From Sinobaca qinghaiensis (GTDB lineage Bacteria; Bacillota; Bacilli; Bacillales; Marinococcaceae): a stretch of 64,000 nucleotides of DNA. The notes below the pieces were generated by a model. That model had not been told where the DNA came from. It worked only from the letters and a program-made list of their open reading frames with translations, and did not search any database. The stretch covers positions 496,001 to 560,000 of the forward strand of contig NZ_RAPK01000007.1 in NCBI RefSeq assembly GCF_003610495.1, written 5' to 3'. The translations under genes were made by a program, and so were the position numbers. How positions within the stretch are numbered: the stretch's first letter is position 1; every line of letters starts with the position of its first letter. Of the stretch, positions 42,759 to 57,777 are shown piece after piece.

Positions 42759-45079
42759 TCTTTTTCCTCCAACGCGTGTTCTAATACTTCATCTAACTGG
42801 GAAACCGGTATAAAGGTAAGTCCTTTTCTAACGCTTTCCGGTATATCTTCCAAATCTTTTTCGTTGTCCTTTGGAATAATAATTGTTGTTAACCCGGCTC
42901 TATGAGCGCTCATTGCTTTTTCTTTAAGCCCGCCTATCGGAAGCACTCTTCCTCTCAGCGTTATCTCTCCGGTCATTCCCACTTCTTTCTTAACGGGTTT
43001 GCCGGTGAAAGCAGAAATCAAAGCAGTAGCAATCGTGATTCCCGCCGATGGGCCATCCTTTGGCGTAGCGCCTTCGGGAACATGAATATGAATATCATAC
43101 TCTTTGTAAAAATCCGGAGAAATACCTAATTGTTCCGCGTTGGCTCTCGTATAGCTGAAAGCAGCACGTGCGGATTCTTTCATTACGTCTCCGAGTTTAC
43201 CGGTCAGGCTTAAATCGCCTTTTCCTTTTGCAAGCGACACTTCAATGGAAAGAACGGTGCCGCCGGCTGTAGTGTAGGCAAGTCCCATAGCCGTTCCTAC
43301 CTGGTTTTCTATCTCTGCCTGGCCGTACCGGAATTTAGGACGTCCGAGCATCTCTTCAATCGTATTTTCCGTAACCACGACACGCTTCTTCTCGCCTGCT
43401 ACTATTTTCTTCGCGGCTTTCCGGCACACTTTAGCTATTTCTCTTTCCAGACTCCGGACTCCTGCTTCCCTTGTATAATAACGGATTAATTTCATCATGG
43501 AATCGTCTTTGATCTGCAGTTTGCTCTTTGTGAGGCCATGGGCTTCCAGCTGCTTTGGAAATAAATAATCGATGGCAATACGCTCTTTTTCAAGCTCCGT
43601 GTAACCGGCAATCGGGATAATTTCCATACGGTCCAGAAGAGGACCCGGTATAGCAGAAATATTGTTTGCTGTCGTAATAAAAAGCACTTTCGACAGATCA
43701 TACGTTTCTTCAATATAATGATCGCTGAATGAATTATTCTGCTCAGGATCAAGCACTTCAAGCATGGCGGAAGACGGATCTCCTCTAAAATCACTTGCCA
43801 TTTTATCAATTTCATCCAGCAGGAATACCGGGTTGGTGGAGCCGGCTTTATTCATGCCCTGAATGATACGTCCCGGCATCGCTCCTACATACGTGCGTCT
43901 GTGACCTCTAATTTCCGCTTCATCACGCACTCCGCCAAGGGAAACACGGACAAACTTACGCTCTAGTGCGCGCGCAATCGATTTAGCCAGTGATGTTTTA
44001 CCGACTCCCGGCGGGCCGCTCAGACAGAGAATAGGCCCCTTCAGCGAGTTGGTAAGCTCCTGAACAGCTAAATGCTCCAGCACCCGTTCTTTTACTTTCT
44101 CAAGACCGTAATGGTCCTCGTCAAGAATTTTCTGGGCATGGTTCACGTCCAGGCGGTCCGGCGTTTCTTCTTTCCATGGAATGGAAGTCAGCCACTCTAT
44201 ATACGTACGGATAACGGAACTTTCCGCCGCTGTGGACGGCATCTTTTCGTAGCGGTCCAGCTCTTTATAGGCTTTAGTCAGTACCTGATCGGGCATATCG
44301 GACTGTTCAATTTTTTCACGGAGTTCTCCAACTTCGCCGTCTTTACCATCTTTGTCGCCCAGTTCTTTTTGAATGGCTTTCATCTGTTCGCGGAGATAAT
44401 ATTCTTTCTGTGTTTTTTCCATTGATTTCTTTACCGTCTGGCCGATTTTTTGTTCCAGACCGAGAACTTCTTTTTCATTATTTAAGATATCCAGAATACG
44501 CTGCAGTCTTTTCTTAACGGAAACCGTTTCCAGAAGTTCCTGCTTTTCAGCGACTTTCAACGGAAGGTGGGAACTGACGATATCCGCGAATCGGCCCGGT
44601 TCTGCTATGTCCTGAACGGATTGAAGAGTTTCTTTTGATACTTTTTTGGATAAACGGATATATTCTTCAAACTGCTCCAGGGCATTGCGCATTAATGCGA
44701 GTTCTTCAGAAGGATTGCTTTCCTCCACATTCGATAAAATCGACATTTCCACCTGAAAATACTCTTCCTTTTGCGTAAATCTTTCAATTTTTGCCCGCTC
44801 CAGTCCTTCGACCAGCACACGGATAGTGCCGTTGGGGAGCTTAAGCATCTGCTTTACCTTTGCCATCGTACCTACCTGGTACATATCATCTGCACCAGGC
44901 TCATCTACTGATAAATCCACCTGGCTCGTGAGTAGTATTTCGCTGTCTTCCACCATAGCCTGCTCTAATGCCTGGACGGATTTGTCTCTTCCTACGTCCA
45001 AATGCAGCACCATCGTTGGGAAAACTAAAAGTCCTCTTAGTGGTAAAAGTGGTATCGTTCTATTGTTTGATTCTGTCAA
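42755..45079 (-). CDS. lonA: ATP-dependent protease LonA
   Basis: Lon degrades damaged and some regulatory proteins. The 774-aa protein has the N-terminal LAN domain ([22 protein letters not shown]), an AAA+ module with Walker [14 protein letters not shown] and LDEIDKM, and a protease domain with the Ser-Lys dyad in [15 protein letters not shown] (Ser) and [14 protein letters not shown] (Lys). The start is TTG 45077-45079 with GGAGGTG 7 bases upstream. A CAGCAGG/CCTGCTG hairpin lies in the leader (about 45127-45153). No lonB lies between clpX and lonA. Confidence 0.97.
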   Translation of the reverse strand: MTESNNRTIPLLPLRGLLVFPTMVLHLDVGRDKSVQALEQAMVEDSEILLTSQVDLSVDEPGADDMYQVGTMAKVKQMLKLPNGTIRVLVEGLERAKIERFTQKEEYFQVEMSILSNVEESNPSEELALMRNALEQFEEYIRLSKKVSKETLQSVQDIAEPGRFADIVSSHLPLKVAEKQELLETVSVKKRLQRILDILNNEKEVLGLEQKIGQTVKKSMEKTQKEYYLREQMKAIQKELGDKDGKDGEVGELREKIEQSDMPDQVLTKAYKELDRYEKMPSTAAESSVIRTYIEWLTSIPWKEETPDRLDVNHAQKILDEDHYGLEKVKERVLEHLAVQELTNSLKGPILCLSGPPGVGKTSLAKSIARALERKFVRVSLGGVRDEAEIRGHRRTYVGAMPGRIIQGMNKAGSTNPVFLLDEIDKMASDFRGDPSSAMLEVLDPEQNNSFSDHYIEETYDLSKVLFITTANNISAIPGPLLDRMEIIPIAGYTELEKERIAIDYLFPKQLEAHGLTKSKLQIKDDSMMKLIRYYTREAGVRSLEREIAKVCRKAAKKIVAGEKKRVVVTENTIEEMLGRPKFRYGQAEIENQVGTAMGLAYTTAGGTVLSIEVSLAKGKGDLSLTGKLGDVMKESARAAFSYTRANAEQLGISPDFYKEYDIHIHVPEGATPKDGPSAGITIATALISAFTGKPVKKEVGMTGEITLRGRVLPIGGLKEKAMSAHRAGLTTIIIPKDNEKDLEDIPESVRKGLTFIPVSQLDEVLEHALEEKE

Positions 45080-45266
45080 TTGTCAGCACCTCCGGTCTCT
45101 ATCTCTATATAAGCTGTCATTCTATGTAATGAAACAGCAGGATAACTACCCTGCTGCAGTATATGCACAGTACCTTTATTTTATCCCACTCCTGCACGGT
45201 TGTCTAATGAAGCCGGCGTATTGAGTAAGAATGCTCTCATTTATAGAATTTGGCATTATATAGGAA

Positions 45267-45304
45267 AAACCGCTTTGGGATTCACTAAAACCCAAAGCGG
45301 TTTG
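45267..45304. terminator. Terminator of clpX
   Basis: AAACCGCTTTGGG (45267-45279) pairs perfectly with CCCAAAGCGGTTT (45291-45303). On the minus strand it is followed by TTCC. It lies just past the clpX stop at 45321. Confidence 0.85.
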
Positions 45305-45320
45305 ACTTTCATTTGTAGTA

Positions 45321-46592
45321 TTACGCGCTTTCTTTTGGTTCACCTTTGAGAGGCACTATTTCGCCGTCTTTAGTTTTTAAAATTGGCGTAGCATCTCCGG
45401 TCACACATTCAGCTGTAATTTCACACTTGACCACTTCTTCTTTAGAAGGCAGATCATACATAACGTCCAGCATAATTCCTTCAATAATAGAACGAAGTCC
45501 ACGTGCGCCCGTTTTTCTTTCAATTGCTTTAATCGAAATTTCCCGAAGCGCATCATCAGTAAATTCAAGTTCTACGTCATCAAGTTCAAGCAGCTTTTGG
45601 AATTGTTTAACAAGCGCATTCTTAGGCTGTGTCAAAATTTCAATCAGCGCCTGCTCATCCAATGTAGAAAGGCTGGAGATAACAGGAAGACGTCCGATAA
45701 ATTCAGGAATAAGACCGTATCTTAACAAGTCTTCCGGAAGAATTCTGCTCATGTACTCTTCTTTTGCAAGCTCTTCTTTTTCCGAATCAGAACCAAAGCC
45801 GATTACTTTTTTACCTAAACGCTGTTTTACGATTTGATCGATACCGTCAAAAGCACCACCGCAGATAAACAATACGTTGCTTGTATCAATCTGGATAAAT
45901 TCCTGGTGTGGATGCTTGCGTCCGCCCTGTGGAGGAACACTTGCCGTCGTACCTTCGAGAATCTTTAGAAGAGCCTGCTGCACACCTTCACCTGAAACGT
46001 CTCTTGTAATAGATGGGTTTTCAGATTTTCTGGCTACTTTATCGATTTCATCGATATAAATAATGCCTTTTTCTGCTTTTTCCACGTCATAATCCGCTGC
46101 CTGGATTAGTTTAAGGAGGATGTTTTCCACATCTTCCCCTACATAGCCGGCTTCTGTCAGAGATGTCGCATCTGCAATCGCAAATGGTACGTTTAAAACT
46201 CTGGCAAGCGTCTGTGCAAGAAGGGTTTTACCGCTTCCCGTAGGACCGATAAGGCAGATGTTACTTTTCGCAAGCTCTACATCATCGGTTTTCTTAACAG
46301 AATTAACCCGTTTGTAGTGATTGTATACAGCTACTGAAAGCGAACGTTTGGCTCGTTCCTGTCCAATAACATAATCATCCAGAATTTCGTTAATTTCAGA
46401 AGGCTTAGGAATTTCTTCAAATTCCACTTCTTCATCTGTACCCAGTTCTTCTTCTACAATCTCCGTACATAGTTCAATGCACTCATCGCATATATAAACA
46501 CCAGGGCCTGCTACAAGCTTTCTGACCTGGTCCTGTGTTTTTCCGCAAAAGGAGCATTTAAGCTGACCTTTTTCTTCATTGAATTTAAACAA
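45321..46592 (-). CDS. clpX: ATP-dependent Clp protease ATP-binding subunit ClpX
   Basis: ClpX unfolds substrates for ClpP. The 423-aa protein has the N-terminal zinc domain (CSFCGKTQ...CDEC), Walker [13 protein letters not shown], Walker [11 protein letters not shown], pore loop GYVGEDVE and the [11 protein letters not shown] sensor region. I start it at TTG 46590-46592, giving the standard [16 protein letters not shown] start. The GTG three codons earlier lies inside the AAGGGGTGA ribosome site. A small hairpin (46660-46679) lies in its leader. Confidence 0.97.
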   Translation of the reverse strand: MFKFNEEKGQLKCSFCGKTQDQVRKLVAGPGVYICDECIELCTEIVEEELGTDEEVEFEEIPKPSEINEILDDYVIGQERAKRSLSVAVYNHYKRVNSVKKTDDVELAKSNICLIGPTGSGKTLLAQTLARVLNVPFAIADATSLTEAGYVGEDVENILLKLIQAADYDVEKAEKGIIYIDEIDKVARKSENPSITRDVSGEGVQQALLKILEGTTASVPPQGGRKHPHQEFIQIDTSNVLFICGGAFDGIDQIVKQRLGKKVIGFGSDSEKEELAKEEYMSRILPEDLLRYGLIPEFIGRLPVISSLSTLDEQALIEILTQPKNALVKQFQKLLELDDVELEFTDDALREISIKAIERKTGARGLRSIIEGIMLDVMYDLPSKEEVVKCEITAECVTGDATPILKTKDGEIVPLKGEPKESA

Positions 46593-46798
46593 TTCGTTCA
46601 CCCCTTACATGTTTTTAAAGCTCATTATTATACTTATTATATGTTAGTCATAAAAGAGAGCAGCTTATCTATCAGCTGCCATTTATCTTTGATTTATGGC
46701 TAATTTATGAATTTATATCATGGACTGCATTGTATCATAAAATGAGCATGAATATAAAACAATACGTTCTTCTATGTGTATCTCTTTTTTAGTACTTA

Positions 46799-46842
46799 TG
46801 TAGAAAACTGCCCTGAAAGTAATCGATACTTACAGGACAGCA
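46799..46842 (-). terminator. Probable terminator of tig
   Basis: On the minus strand CTGTCCTGTAAGTA pairs with TACTTTCAGGGCAG (two imperfect pairs), followed by TTTTC. It lies just past the tig stop at 46851. Confidence 0.65.
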
Positions 46843-46850
46843 TTTCTTTA

Positions 46851-48197
46851 TTATTCTTTCTCTTCTGCTTCTTCAGCTTCAGACGCTTCTTCTTCCTTCT
46901 TTTCCACAGTTACACTGTGTTCAACAAGAAAGTCGATCGCTTTTTGAATGCGAAGGTCGCCTTTAATAGCGTCGTCTCCGCCCTGCATAGCAAGAAGATT
47001 TCTAATTTCGTCTTTAGAGCGCTTGTACATTTCCGCCATTTTATCAAGTTCCGCTTCCACATCTTCATCAGATGCTTCAAGCTTCTCTTCATCGGCTACA
47101 GCTTCAAGCGTAAGGTTCATTTTCACACGCTTTTCAGCTTCTTCTTTGAACTGTTCTTTCATGCCTTCTTCATCAGATCCCGTCACCTGGTAGTACATAT
47201 CCATGGACATGCCCTGGGACTGAAGACGCTGGCTGAATTCCTGAAGCATACGGTCTGCTTCTGTGCTTACCATTGCCTCTGGAATATCAACAGAAGCATT
47301 CTCAGCAGCAAGCTCTACTACTGTATCTCTATCGTGATGTTCTTTGGAGTGCTCTTTATCGTGCTCAAGCTTGTGCGCTACGCTGCTTTTTAATTCATCA
47401 ATTGTTTCTGCTTCGTGCTCTTCCAGATCTTTAGCAAAGTCATCATCAAGCTCAGGAAGTTCTTTGCGCTTAATATCATGCAGCTTAACTTTAAATACGG
47501 CTTTTTTACCTGCAAGATCTTCTGCATGGTACTCTTCAGGGAACGTTACTTCTACGTCCTGTTCAGCACCCGGCTTTAATCCGATTAACTGTTCTTCAAA
47601 TCCAGGAATAAACTGGCCGGAACCAATTTCAAGTGAATGGTTCTCCGCCTGTCCGCCTTCAAATGGCTCTCCATCAACGAATCCTTCAAAGTCAAGAATA
47701 GCAGTATCGCCTTCCTGTACTTCTCCATCTTCTACAACAGCAAGATCTGCCTGCTTCTCACGAAGCTGGTCAAGCTCTGCCTGTACTTCGTCTTCTGTGA
47801 CAGTTACATCGAACTTTTCAACTTCAAGTCCTTTGTATGTGCCAAGCTTCACTTCAGGCTTCACGGTAACAGTTGCTTTAAAAATAACGTCTTTGCCCTG
47901 CTCTACCTGATCCACATCAATTTCCGGTCTGTCGACCGGCTCAATTCCTGCTTCGTCAACAGCAGATGCATAAGCATCAGGAAGAACGATATCCAGGGCA
48001 TCCTGGTATAATGATTCAACGCCGAAACGCTGTTCAAAAATTTTGCGTGGAATTTTCCCTTTTCTAAATCCAGGAACGTTCACCTGTTTTCTTACTTTTG
48101 TAAAAGCCTGATCCAATGCTTCGTCAAATTTCTCTGACGCTACATCAATTGTCAGTACACCTTGATTTCCTTCTAATTTTTCCCAATTGACACTCAT
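46851..48197 (-). CDS. tig: Trigger factor, ribosome-bound chaperone and PPIase
   Basis: Trigger factor assists nascent chain folding at the ribosome exit. The 448-aa protein has the ribosome-docking signature [19 protein letters not shown], an FKBP-type PPIase domain ([32 protein letters not shown]) and the C-terminal chaperone arms. It ends in a strongly acidic tail ([14 protein letters not shown]) beyond the usual B. subtilis length of about 424 residues. GGAGGG precedes ATG 48195-48197, and a strong promoter lies upstream. Confidence 0.96.
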   Translation of the reverse strand: MSVNWEKLEGNQGVLTIDVASEKFDEALDQAFTKVRKQVNVPGFRKGKIPRKIFEQRFGVESLYQDALDIVLPDAYASAVDEAGIEPVDRPEIDVDQVEQGKDVIFKATVTVKPEVKLGTYKGLEVEKFDVTVTEDEVQAELDQLREKQADLAVVEDGEVQEGDTAILDFEGFVDGEPFEGGQAENHSLEIGSGQFIPGFEEQLIGLKPGAEQDVEVTFPEEYHAEDLAGKKAVFKVKLHDIKRKELPELDDDFAKDLEEHEAETIDELKSSVAHKLEHDKEHSKEHHDRDTVVELAAENASVDIPEAMVSTEADRMLQEFSQRLQSQGMSMDMYYQVTGSDEEGMKEQFKEEAEKRVKMNLTLEAVADEEKLEASDEDVEAELDKMAEMYKRSKDEIRNLLAMQGGDDAIKGDLRIQKAIDFLVEHSVTVEKKEEEASEAEEAEEKE

Positions 48198-48244
48198 TTA
48201 TTTGTCCCTCCAACATTCTTATATCCGTTTTTGACAACCACTAC

Positions 48245-48272
48245 ATTATAACATATCACTTAGTCTTTTCAA
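48245..48272 (-). promoter_or_regulatory. tig: SigA promoter of tig
   Basis: On the minus strand TTGAAA (48267-48272), a 16-base spacer and TATAAT (48245-48250) preceded by TGT. It lies about 48 bases before the tig ATG. Confidence 0.75.
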
Positions 48273-48302
48273 TCATAAAAGCCAATTCAGGCGCTGATAC
48301 GG

Positions 48303-49325
48303 CTATATTGTTGTTAATTGCTTTTGAATTCTTTCATAATCCCGATGCACAGCCTGAAAATCATGAACGCTGACATCATAGCTTTGGCATATTGCTTCCA
48401 CCTGCATGTCATATCCGGACTGAACAGCAGCTTCATAATGAAGCATAGCAGAAAGAGCTGAAATCTGCACGGATGGTGGAAAAGGATAATAATACAGCAG
48501 CATCTGCTGAAGCAGATGAATAATATGCTGCATTAACGTCGGATCTTTTTCTCCTATAACCTGCTCCAGCGCAGCCGTGGCCTCCAGATAGGACGTACTG
48601 CTGTTAATATCCGGAAGCGTTTCAGGAGCAAACTCCCCCTGCCGGTTTAATTTATTTACTTCTATCGTTCTTTCTACTTCCCAGTCCTTTAATAACAGTA
48701 CTAGAAAACTCTTTAAAAGAGGGGAAGTATGTTCACTTGTCAAAAGGGTCTGTATGTAAGGAAGAGACTGAAGCGAACGCTGCTGCTTTAATTCCTGAAG
48801 CACAGCCATTTTCTCTTCAGGAGAGCCGCTTCTAAGCATCGGTACCCATTCCGGCTCATTTGCTTCATATGTAATAGGAAGTCGGCTTTCTTCATTCGCT
48901 TCTATTATAGTACGCTGCATATTTTTAGAAACCGTCAGCAGATGTTCAAGTTCTTTTTTTAACTTGGACGGAATATCTTCTTCAGTCATGACCGCTTCAA
49001 GCGTTATAATTACTTCTTCATACTGCTCCAGCTGAGCCAGCACAGAAACATAAACCTGGAGAATTTCGTAATAATCCCCGCTGTCTTTTTTCATCATTTC
49101 TTCAGCCAGAAGCCTGGCTTTTGTAAGCTGGTTGGTTTCTGCATAGGCAAGGAGCAGTCCATAGGCAGCTTCTTCATGCTCAGGATCGTGCATTAATGCC
49201 TCTTGAAAAAAAGACTCTGCCTCCGACTTGTCAGCCTGCTTTAATGCATGCAGCCCATCTGTAATTAATTTATCAACAGCCCCTGGAAATGGAACAATAT
49301 TTCCTTTTTCTTTAAATGCATCCAC
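48303..49325 (-). CDS. Tetratricopeptide-repeat protein, YsoA-like
   Basis: This 340-aa soluble protein has helical TPR-like repeats in its N-terminal half (ALKQADKSEAESFFQEALMHDPEHEEAAYGLLLAYAETNQLTKAR). The remainder is helical with a DUF-like character. B. subtilis ysoA encodes a TPR protein of about the same length at the same place between leuD and tig. No function is established. The start is GTG 49323-49325 with GAGGGG 6 bases upstream. Confidence 0.8.
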   Translation of the reverse strand: MDAFKEKGNIVPFPGAVDKLITDGLHALKQADKSEAESFFQEALMHDPEHEEAAYGLLLAYAETNQLTKARLLAEEMMKKDSGDYYEILQVYVSVLAQLEQYEEVIITLEAVMTEEDIPSKLKKELEHLLTVSKNMQRTIIEANEESRLPITYEANEPEWVPMLRSGSPEEKMAVLQELKQQRSLQSLPYIQTLLTSEHTSPLLKSFLVLLLKDWEVERTIEVNKLNRQGEFAPETLPDINSSTSYLEATAALEQVIGEKDPTLMQHIIHLLQQMLLYYYPFPPSVQISALSAMLHYEAAVQSGYDMQVEAICQSYDVSVHDFQAVHRDYERIQKQLTTI

Positions 49326-49393
49326 TCATTTCCCCTCCCTTCTCTCTTCTATCGGTCTCTATCTGAAAATCATAATACCCGTCAGCAGCCATA

Positions 49394-49428
49394 CAAAAAG
49401 GAAGACGGCCTTGTAGGCCGCCGCTTAA
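49394..49428 (-). terminator. Terminator of the ilv-leu operon
   Basis: On the minus strand CGGCCT, loop ACA, AGGCCG is followed by TCTTCCTTTTTG. It overlaps the end of leuD. Confidence 0.6.
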
Positions 49429-50012
49429 ATCCCTCTTTGCTTTTCATAAGCATCAATATGATCTGCATACTGAAGCGTCAGGCTGATTTCGTCCCAGCCT
49501 TTTAAAAGCATTTCTTTCCAGTATGGATCAATTTCAAAACCAGCTTCAAAACCTTTGCTGTCCTGAATCGTTTGATGCTCCAGATCTACTTTGAGTTTAT
49601 AATACTCTTCTTTCCCATTATCCATCAGTTCGTAAACCTGTTTTTCCGGAAGTCTTATTGTTAATATGCCATTCTTAAAACAGTTGTTATAAAAAATATC
49701 CGCAAAGCTTGGAGCAATAATAACACGAAAACCATAATCCTGCAGAGCCCACGGCGCATGCTCTCTTGAAGAACCACATCCAAAATTGTGATCTGCCAGC
49801 AGGACACTTGCTTCTTCTGCTTCCGGCTTATTTAATTCAAACGAAGGATCCGGCGTTCCGTCAGCTAAAAAGCGCCAGTCAAAAAACAGAAACTGTCCAA
49901 ATCCTGTGCGTTCTACTCTTTTTAAAAATTGTTTCGGAATGATCTGGTCTGTATCAACGTTTACACGCGGCAGTACCGCTGTGTTACCCTCATGCACAAT
50001 AATTGGTTCCAT
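49425..50012 (-). CDS. leuD: 3-isopropylmalate dehydratase small subunit
   Basis: LeuD is the swivel domain that completes isopropylmalate isomerase with LeuC. The 195-aa protein has NVDTDQIIPKQFLKR, FLFFDWRF and LLADHNFGCGSSREHAPWAL. ATG 50010-50012 follows AAAGGAGG. It is last of ilvBHC-leuABCD, 15 bases after leuC. Confidence 0.97.
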   Translation of the reverse strand: MEPIIVHEGNTAVLPRVNVDTDQIIPKQFLKRVERTGFGQFLFFDWRFLADGTPDPSFELNKPEAEEASVLLADHNFGCGSSREHAPWALQDYGFRVIIAPSFADIFYNNCFKNGILTIRLPEKQVYELMDNGKEEYYKLKVDLEHQTIQDSKGFEAGFEIDPYWKEMLLKGWDEISLTLQYADHIDAYEKQRGI

Positions 50013-50027
50013 TTTTATTACCCTCCT

Positions 50028-51443
50028 TTATTGAAGCGATGGTTTTTTTAAATCACGGATATCTACAAACCTGCCGGCCACTGCGGCAGCTGCTGCCATA
50101 GCAGGGCTGACCAAATGGGTGCGGGCGCCTTTACCCTGACGGCCTTCAAAGTTACGGTTGGACGTAGAGGCACAGCGTTCTCCTTCAGGCACAAAATCCG
50201 GATTCATGCTTAAGCACATGCTGCATCCAGATTCTCTCCATTCAAAGCCGGCTTCAAGAAATACTTTATCCAATCCTTCTGATTCCGCCTGCATTTTCAC
50301 TGCCTGTGAACCCGGCACAACCAGAGCGCGGACGCCATCTGCTACTTTTCTGCCTTCTGCTATTTTCGCAGCGGCTCTTAAATCGCTTATTCTTGAATTT
50401 GTACAGGAACCGATAAATACATGCTGTATTTCTACCTCAGTCATTTTCATTCCCGGTTTTAAATCCATATAGTCAAGCGACTGCTGGATTGCTCTGCGGT
50501 CGTGATCCGACTCAGCATTGGCAGGGTCAGGAATCTGCTTATGAATGCCGATTCCCTGGGAAGGATTTGTTCCCCATGTAACCATAGGCTCGATTTCTTC
50601 ACTATCCATCTCTACGACCGCATCGTATACAGCACCTTCGTCGGAAGCCGTGTCTCTCCACTCCTGAGCGAGCTTTTCAAAAGCTTCTCCGTCCGGTACT
50701 TTTTCACGGCCTTTCAAATAGTCAATCGTTACCTGATCCGGACTAATCAAACCAGCTTTAGCACCTGCTTCAATCGACATGTTGCATATAGTCATACGCT
50801 CTTCCATAGTCAATCCGCGGATCGCTTCGCCGGTAAATTCAAGAACGTGGCCGGTACCAAAGTCAACACCGTGCTTTGCAATAATGCTTAAAATAATATC
50901 TTTTGCAGTAGCACCGGGATTAAGGCGTCCGTTTACACGAACCTCCATTGTTTTAGGCTTTGACTGCCAGATCGTCTGGGTGGCAAGTACGTGCTCCACT
51001 TCACTCGTTCCGATTCCAAACGCAAGCGCACCGAAGGCTCCGTGAGTGGACGTATGGCTGTCTCCGCATACTATTGTTTTTCCAGGCTGGGTCAGCCCCA
51101 TCTGCGGTCCAATAATATGGACAATACCATTGTTCGGGCTGTTAAGATCCGCAATATCAATACCAAACTCTTCACAATTGTTGGCAAGAGTTTCCATTTG
51201 TTTTTTTGCAATCGAATCTGTAATGGACATTCGGTTCTGGGTCGGTACATTATGATCCATTGTTGCAAATGTTAGATCAGGACGGCGTACTTTTCGACCA
51301 GCTAAACGAAGTCCTTCAAAAGCCTGGGGTGACGTTACTTCATGAACCATGTGCAAGTCAATAAACATAAGGTTCGGTTTACCTTTTTCGGACATCACTG
51401 CGTGCGTATCCCAAATTTTTTCTATTATCGTTTTTGGCTGCAT
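50028..51443 (-). CDS. leuC: 3-isopropylmalate dehydratase large subunit
   Basis: LeuC carries the [4Fe-4S] active site of the isomerase that converts 2- to 3-isopropylmalate. The 471-aa protein has [54 protein letters not shown] and the cluster cysteines in [12 protein letters not shown] and [15 protein letters not shown] 51441-51443 follows AGAGGGTG. It lies 22 bases after leuB. Confidence 0.97.
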   Translation of the reverse strand: MQPKTIIEKIWDTHAVMSEKGKPNLMFIDLHMVHEVTSPQAFEGLRLAGRKVRRPDLTFATMDHNVPTQNRMSITDSIAKKQMETLANNCEEFGIDIADLNSPNNGIVHIIGPQMGLTQPGKTIVCGDSHTSTHGAFGALAFGIGTSEVEHVLATQTIWQSKPKTMEVRVNGRLNPGATAKDIILSIIAKHGVDFGTGHVLEFTGEAIRGLTMEERMTICNMSIEAGAKAGLISPDQVTIDYLKGREKVPDGEAFEKLAQEWRDTASDEGAVYDAVVEMDSEEIEPMVTWGTNPSQGIGIHKQIPDPANAESDHDRRAIQQSLDYMDLKPGMKMTEVEIQHVFIGSCTNSRISDLRAAAKIAEGRKVADGVRALVVPGSQAVKMQAESEGLDKVFLEAGFEWRESGCSMCLSMNPDFVPEGERCASTSNRNFEGRQGKGARTHLVSPAMAAAAAVAGRFVDIRDLKKPSLQ

Positions 51444-51465
51444 CGAACTACACCCTCTCTATCTT

Positions 51466-52548
51466 TTATAATTTAGAACGCAGAGTTTCTATAACTTTCT
51501 GCGTTATTTCCGAAGTTGTTTTCACTGCTTCGCCTTCTCTGGCAATATCGCCGGTACGAAAGCCTTCATTGAGCACCTGATCTATCGCTTTATCGACAGC
51601 AAGTGCTTCTTCTGACAAACCAAACGCATATTTCAGCATCATGGAAGCAGACGAAATCGCTGCCAGCGGATTCGCCTTATCCTGTCCTGCAATATCAGGT
51701 GCTGAACCATGAACCGGTTCATACAAACCGGGTCCTTCAGCACTCATGCTTGCAGAAGGTAGCATTCCAAGAGAACCTGTAAGCATAGACGCTTCATCAC
51801 TTAATATATCTCCAAACAGGTTTTCTGTAACAATAACATCAAAATACTGTGGATCTCTAATCAACTGCATAGCAGCATTATCAACCAGCATATGCTCTAA
51901 TGCAACATCCGGGTATTCTGTGCTTATTTCCTCTGCAATTTCTCTCCAGAGCCTGCTTGTTTCCAATACATTGGCTTTATCCACAGATGTTACTCTTCTG
52001 CTTCGTACCTGAGCAAGCTCAAAGCCTTTGCGGATGATTCTTTCTATTTCAGAACGGCTGTATATTAACGTATCCACAGCTATCGTTTCACCATTTTCTT
52101 CGCGGCGTTCCCGAGGCTCCCCAAAATACAGGCCGCCTGTCAGTTCACGCACGATCATTAAGTCGATCCCGGTAATCACTTCTTTACGAAGAGTGGAAGA
52201 ATCAGACAGACTGTCAAATCCGATAACAGGTCGAAGATTGGCGAAAAGATCCAGTTCTTTCCGAATACGAAGAAGACCTTTTTCCGGCCTCATATCGCCG
52301 CTCAGCTGATCCCACTTCGGGCCGCCGACTGCGCCTAGAAGAACTGCATCTCCTGCTTTGCAGGCTTTAATAGTAGAAGCAGGAAGCGGATCATTGTGCT
52401 TGTCAATGGCGCTTCCCCCAATATCTGCATAGTCAAAGGCAAAGTCATGCCCGTATATCGTGCCGATTGTTTCAAGCACTTCCACAGCCGACTGCACGAC
52501 CTCCAGGCCGATTCCATCTCCGGGAAGTACTGTAATATTTTTTTTCAT
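51466..52548 (-). CDS. leuB: 3-isopropylmalate dehydrogenase
   Basis: LeuB oxidatively decarboxylates 3-isopropylmalate with NAD+. The 360-aa protein has [44 protein letters not shown] and the C-terminal [23 protein letters not shown] 52546-52548 follows AAGGAGAG. It lies 27 bases after leuA. Confidence 0.97.
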   Translation of the reverse strand: MKKNITVLPGDGIGLEVVQSAVEVLETIGTIYGHDFAFDYADIGGSAIDKHNDPLPASTIKACKAGDAVLLGAVGGPKWDQLSGDMRPEKGLLRIRKELDLFANLRPVIGFDSLSDSSTLRKEVITGIDLMIVRELTGGLYFGEPRERREENGETIAVDTLIYSRSEIERIIRKGFELAQVRSRRVTSVDKANVLETSRLWREIAEEISTEYPDVALEHMLVDNAAMQLIRDPQYFDVIVTENLFGDILSDEASMLTGSLGMLPSASMSAEGPGLYEPVHGSAPDIAGQDKANPLAAISSASMMLKYAFGLSEEALAVDKAIDQVLNEGFRTGDIAREGEAVKTTSEITQKVIETLRSKL

Positions 52549-52575
52549 AACAGGCTCTCTCCTTAGTGACAGCCG

Positions 52576-55165
<2,590 letters not shown>

Positions 55166-55687
55166 TTAGTTGATAACAGAATACTTTGGACTATCTATAA
55201 CGCCTTTTTTAGTGTCACGCTTAAAGGCGGTAATCCCGGTTCTTGCCAATTCTTTAATTCCATAAGGTTTCACCAAGTCAATCAGTGCTTCTACCTTGTC
55301 GTTATCGCCGGTAACCTGAATCGTAATGCTTTCGCGGCTCACATCAATAATCGAGGCGCGGAACGGCTGAATAAGATCTGTTAATTCTCCACGCTGCTGC
55401 GGGGGAGAAAGCACCTTGATTAAGGCAAGTTCTCTCGCAACAATCGCTTCATCGGTTAGATCCCTTACTTTCAGCACGTCGACCTGCTTATTAAGCTGTT
55501 TAATAACCTGGTCGAGCCCCCGCTGATCGTCAACATTCATAACAAAAGTCATCCGGGAGACCCGTGGGTTTTCAGTCATGCCCACAGTAATGCTTTCAAT
55601 ATTAAAATTACGCCGGGCAAACAGTCCCGTTATTCGGTTCATTACTCCGGACGTATTATTTACGGTTGCAACGATTGTTTTTCTCAT
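55166..55687 (-). CDS. ilvH: Acetolactate synthase small (regulatory) subunit
   Basis: This ACT-domain subunit confers valine control on IlvB. The 173-aa protein has the ACT start [33 protein letters not shown] and a C-terminal domain typical of IlvH/IlvN. ATG 55685-55687 overlaps the ilvB stop by 4 bases, so the two subunits are translationally coupled. Confidence 0.96.
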   Translation of the reverse strand: MRKTIVATVNNTSGVMNRITGLFARRNFNIESITVGMTENPRVSRMTFVMNVDDQRGLDQVIKQLNKQVDVLKVRDLTDEAIVARELALIKVLSPPQQRGELTDLIQPFRASIIDVSRESITIQVTGDNDKVEALIDLVKPYGIKELARTGITAFKRDTKKGVIDSPKYSVIN

Positions 55688-57411
55688 GGTTTGATTCCCT
55701 CCATCTCATGGTGGCCTTTTCCTGGAGCAATCATTGGATATACGTTTTCTACTTTATGGACTCTGCAGTCAAGCAGAACCGGACCGTCGTACGCAAGAGC
55801 TTCTTTTAGAATATCCTGCATTTCCGCGGGGTCTTCGATTTTCCATCCCTTAACATTGTAAGCATCCGCCAGCTTTACGAAGTCCGGCTGAATAGGGAAT
55901 AGTGAGTTGGAATAGCGCTCTTCGTAGAAAAGCTGCTGCCATTGTCTTACCATTCCAAGAGATGCGTTGTTTACAATGATGATTTTTACCGGAAGGTTTA
56001 ATTCCTGCAGAATCGACAACTCCTGCGCAGTCATTTGGAAGCCTGCATCCCCGACAACGGCAACGACCGTTTTGTCAGGCTCTGCAAACTGGGCTCCGAT
56101 TGCTGATGGGAAACCAAATCCCATCGTTCCGAGACCACCGGAAGTAACCCACTGATTCGGCTTAGGAAATTTGTAGAACTGGGCAGACCACATCTGGTGC
56201 TGGCCCACATCTGTTGTAATGATCGCATCGCCGTTCGTTTCTTCGTAAATCATCTCAATCAGGCGCTGCGGCTTCAACAGCTCGTCATCCTCTGTATACC
56301 AGAGCGGATATTCCGCCTTCCACTCTTTAATCGTCTCTTTCCAATCACCGCATTCACAGTTCGTCTTCGCTTCTTCATTGAGCATTCGCATCGCTTCTTT
56401 AGCGTCTCCTACAATAGGAATATGCGTTTCCACGTTTTTACCGATTTCTGCCGGATCGATATCAATGTGGGCAATGGTGGCATATGGTGCAAAAGCATCA
56501 AGCCTGCCTGTAAGCCGGTCGTCAAACCTGGCACCAATATTAATTAATAGATCGGCTTCATGCAGTGCCATATTAGCTGAATACGTTCCGTGCATACCGC
56601 CCATTCCAAGAAATTGTTCATGATCCCCCGGGAATGCTCCTAGTCCAAGCAGCGTGCTCGCTACCGGTATCTGCTGATTCTCCGCAAATTCAAGTACTTC
56701 TTCCGAGCCGCCGGCATGGAGAATACCCGCCCCTGTTAAGATAACCGGTTTTTTAGCCTTTGCTACCGCCTCAGCCAGCTTACGAATCTGCAGCCTGTTC
56801 GGAATTTTTGTCGGCTGATATCCTGGAAGATCGAGTGGTTCATCATAATTAAATTCACCAATCGCAATAGACACATCTTTAGGCAGGTCAATCAGCACAG
56901 GTCCCGGTCGTCCGGAGGTGGCAATGTGAAAAGATTCTTTAATAATATTTGGAAGGTCATTTACGTTTCTTACCTGAAAATTGTGTTTCGTAATAGGCAT
57001 TGTTACTCCGATAATGTCGGCTTCCTGAAAAGCATCTGTTCCAATAACCGAAGTAGCTACCTGGCCTGTAATAACGACAAGCGGCAGCGAATCAATCATG
57101 GCGTCCGCGATACCCGTGATCACATTTGTGGCTCCCGGGCCGGAAGTAACAACGCATACGCCTGGTTTTCCGGACACTCTTGCATATCCTTCTGCAGCGT
57201 GAATAGCTCCCTGTTCGTGCCGGGCAAGAATGTGTCTGATCCCTGTGCGGTAAATTTCGTCATAGGTTGGCAGAATAGCTCCGCCGGGATATCCGAAAAT
57301 GACGTCTACTTTCTCTCTCGCTAATGCTTGGATCAGCATGCTCGATCCTGACATCTGCTGATTTTCCACCTTCAATTCACGACCATTTTCTTCTTTTACT
57401 TTTGTATTCAC
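55684..57411 (-). CDS. ilvB: Acetolactate synthase large (catalytic) subunit
   Basis: IlvB is the thiamine-diphosphate enzyme that starts branched-chain amino acid synthesis. The 575-aa protein has the TPP glutamate segment [36 protein letters not shown], the FAD-binding middle domain and the metal motif [29 protein letters not shown]. The start is GTG 57409-57411, 7 bases after AAGGAGG. It is the first gene behind the leucine T-box. Confidence 0.97.
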   Translation of the reverse strand: MNTKVKEENGRELKVENQQMSGSSMLIQALAREKVDVIFGYPGGAILPTYDEIYRTGIRHILARHEQGAIHAAEGYARVSGKPGVCVVTSGPGATNVITGIADAMIDSLPLVVITGQVATSVIGTDAFQEADIIGVTMPITKHNFQVRNVNDLPNIIKESFHIATSGRPGPVLIDLPKDVSIAIGEFNYDEPLDLPGYQPTKIPNRLQIRKLAEAVAKAKKPVILTGAGILHAGGSEEVLEFAENQQIPVASTLLGLGAFPGDHEQFLGMGGMHGTYSANMALHEADLLINIGARFDDRLTGRLDAFAPYATIAHIDIDPAEIGKNVETHIPIVGDAKEAMRMLNEEAKTNCECGDWKETIKEWKAEYPLWYTEDDELLKPQRLIEMIYEETNGDAIITTDVGQHQMWSAQFYKFPKPNQWVTSGGLGTMGFGFPSAIGAQFAEPDKTVVAVVGDAGFQMTAQELSILQELNLPVKIIIVNNASLGMVRQWQQLFYEERYSNSLFPIQPDFVKLADAYNVKGWKIEDPAEMQDILKEALAYDGPVLLDCRVHKVENVYPMIAPGKGHHEMEGIKP

Positions 57412-57464
57412 TGCTAGCCCTCCTTATTAGCCTATCGCTCTATCGCCCGGAATTTTTATACACA

Positions 57465-57770
57465 AAAAAATCTCTCCACTCCAATCAGCCTATAGTTATA
57501 TAGGCCAAAGGGGCGAAAAGATTCTTTTCACGGTACCACCCTTATTTCGCGGTAAATCTTTACCGCCTCAGCAGTAATCCTTTTACGGATCACTCATTTG
57601 ATAACATGTGAAGTGTGTGCTTCACACGGCCCGGATTAATAGTATAAACGTTCATCCAGGCGCTCAAAGGGGAGTTCATTCTCAGCGTTTACACCGTTTC
57701 TCAGCAATCAACGGTTCTCTGTAGTAATACGGTCTGACAACTACTTATCCTTCTCAACGCATTTCTATAT
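57465..57770 (-). promoter_or_regulatory. T-box riboswitch, leucine-specific, upstream of ilvB
   Basis: On the minus strand the T-box AAGGGTGGTACCGTG lies at about 57529-57543. A long terminator hairpin follows, with inner stem GCCTATA-TAAC-TATAGGC and seven T near 57466-57472. Stem I holds GAGAAGGATAAGTAG, and its specifier loop has CTC (Leu) at 57672-57674 in the context TGAA-CTC-C. It starts right after the ilvE stop, so it sits between ilvE and ilvB. Confidence 0.92.
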
Positions 57771-57777
57771 ATAATTA